Source: Geopseudomonas sagittaria
GTDB lineage: Bacteria > Pseudomonadota > Gammaproteobacteria > Pseudomonadales > Pseudomonadaceae
Direction of reading: 5' to 3'
DNA: 64,000 bases
Assembly (NCBI RefSeq): GCF_900115715.1
Contig: NZ_FOXM01000002.1
Coordinates: 365,175 to 429,174, forward strand
Below are positions 63,955-64,000 of the stretch, piece by piece. The position numbers were made by a program, and so were the translations under genes. Below the pieces are notes generated by a model, which saw only the letters and a list, made by a program, of their open reading frames with translations, was not told the DNA's origin and did no database searches. Each line of letters begins with the position of its first letter. Within the stretch, counting starts at the first letter, position 1.

Positions 63955-64000
63955 TTCATGGAGAAGGACCCTGCCGGCGTCTCGCACTGGTTCGACCTGG
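63955..64000 (+). pseudogene. SOS-associated gene, right part, interrupted
   Basis: ttcatgg agaag... reads FMEKDPAGVSHWFDL and runs off the window. It is the continuation of the gene begun at 54461: the last residues before the transposon, V-A-E-R-F-M, join E-K-D-P-A-G directly when the element is removed. The rest of the gene should lie just beyond 64,000. Confidence 0.8.

Noticed and set aside
1..64000. CRISPR arrays, tRNA or rRNA genes
   Set aside because: No regularly spaced repeats, cloverleaf-like sequences or rRNA cores were seen anywhere in the window.

Overview
High-GC gammaproteobacterial DNA, most likely Pseudomonadaceae. The methylmalonate-semialdehyde/valine operon, CydP, the RAYT/REP element and the codon use are Pseudomonas-like. 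The motility genes, however, run cheA-cheW-receptors-cheR-cheB-cheY-cheZ-flhB-flhA-flhE, as in peritrichous bacteria, and no fleN/flhG lies next to flhF. An Azotobacter-like lineage would fit; this is an inference from gene content, not a proven assignment.

Region 1 (1-34,945) is a motility and c-di-GMP locus. It starts with the last codons of cheA, then cheW, four membrane or PAS chemoreceptors, cheR, cheB, cheY, cheZ and a soluble zinc-binding receptor. Next come flhB-flhA-flhF (FlhF has a ~360-residue C-terminal extension), an unknown gene in the usual fleN slot, flhE, a GAF-EAL protein, fliA, a YcgR/PilZ-HD fusion, fliC and its small neighbours, a REC-EAL protein, motAB, a further chemoreceptor and an HDOD protein. 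Five sigma-28 (FliA) promoters can be read directly, before the first receptor, cheB, the YcgR-HD gene, fliC and the REC-EAL gene, so c-di-GMP turnover and sensing are tied to the late flagellar regulon. A RAYT element and a HEPN/MNT toxin-antitoxin pair flank fliC.

Region 2 (35,245-44,470) is metabolic: a valine/isobutyrate operon (mmsA, mmsB, 3-hydroxyisobutyryl-CoA hydrolase, acyl-CoA dehydrogenase) facing a LysR regulator with a clear operator; a PepSY-PepSY-response regulator-sensor kinase operon; then cydP and a cydA broken after about 49 codons.

Region 3 (44,471-64,000) is accessory DNA: a MITE-like element, an IS5-family remnant, two HEPN-type unknown genes, an IS1182-family element with an amber-stopped transposase, a broken AbrB antitoxin, a large SNF2 helicase between two diverged direct repeats, and a umuDC operon with an SOS box.

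The main discovery is a complete 9.2-kb Tn554-like transposon (54,716-63,954). It has three overlapping tyrosine recombinases plus a small HTH/coiled-coil partner, and carries a metal-responsive cargo (DmeR/RcnR-type regulator, HupE/UreJ transporter, His-rich exported proteins). Its ends can be read to within a base or two: imperfect 25/26-bp terminal inverted repeats flanked by TTCATGG on both sides. Removing the element restores the reading frame of an SOS-associated gene that shares the umuDC SOS box.
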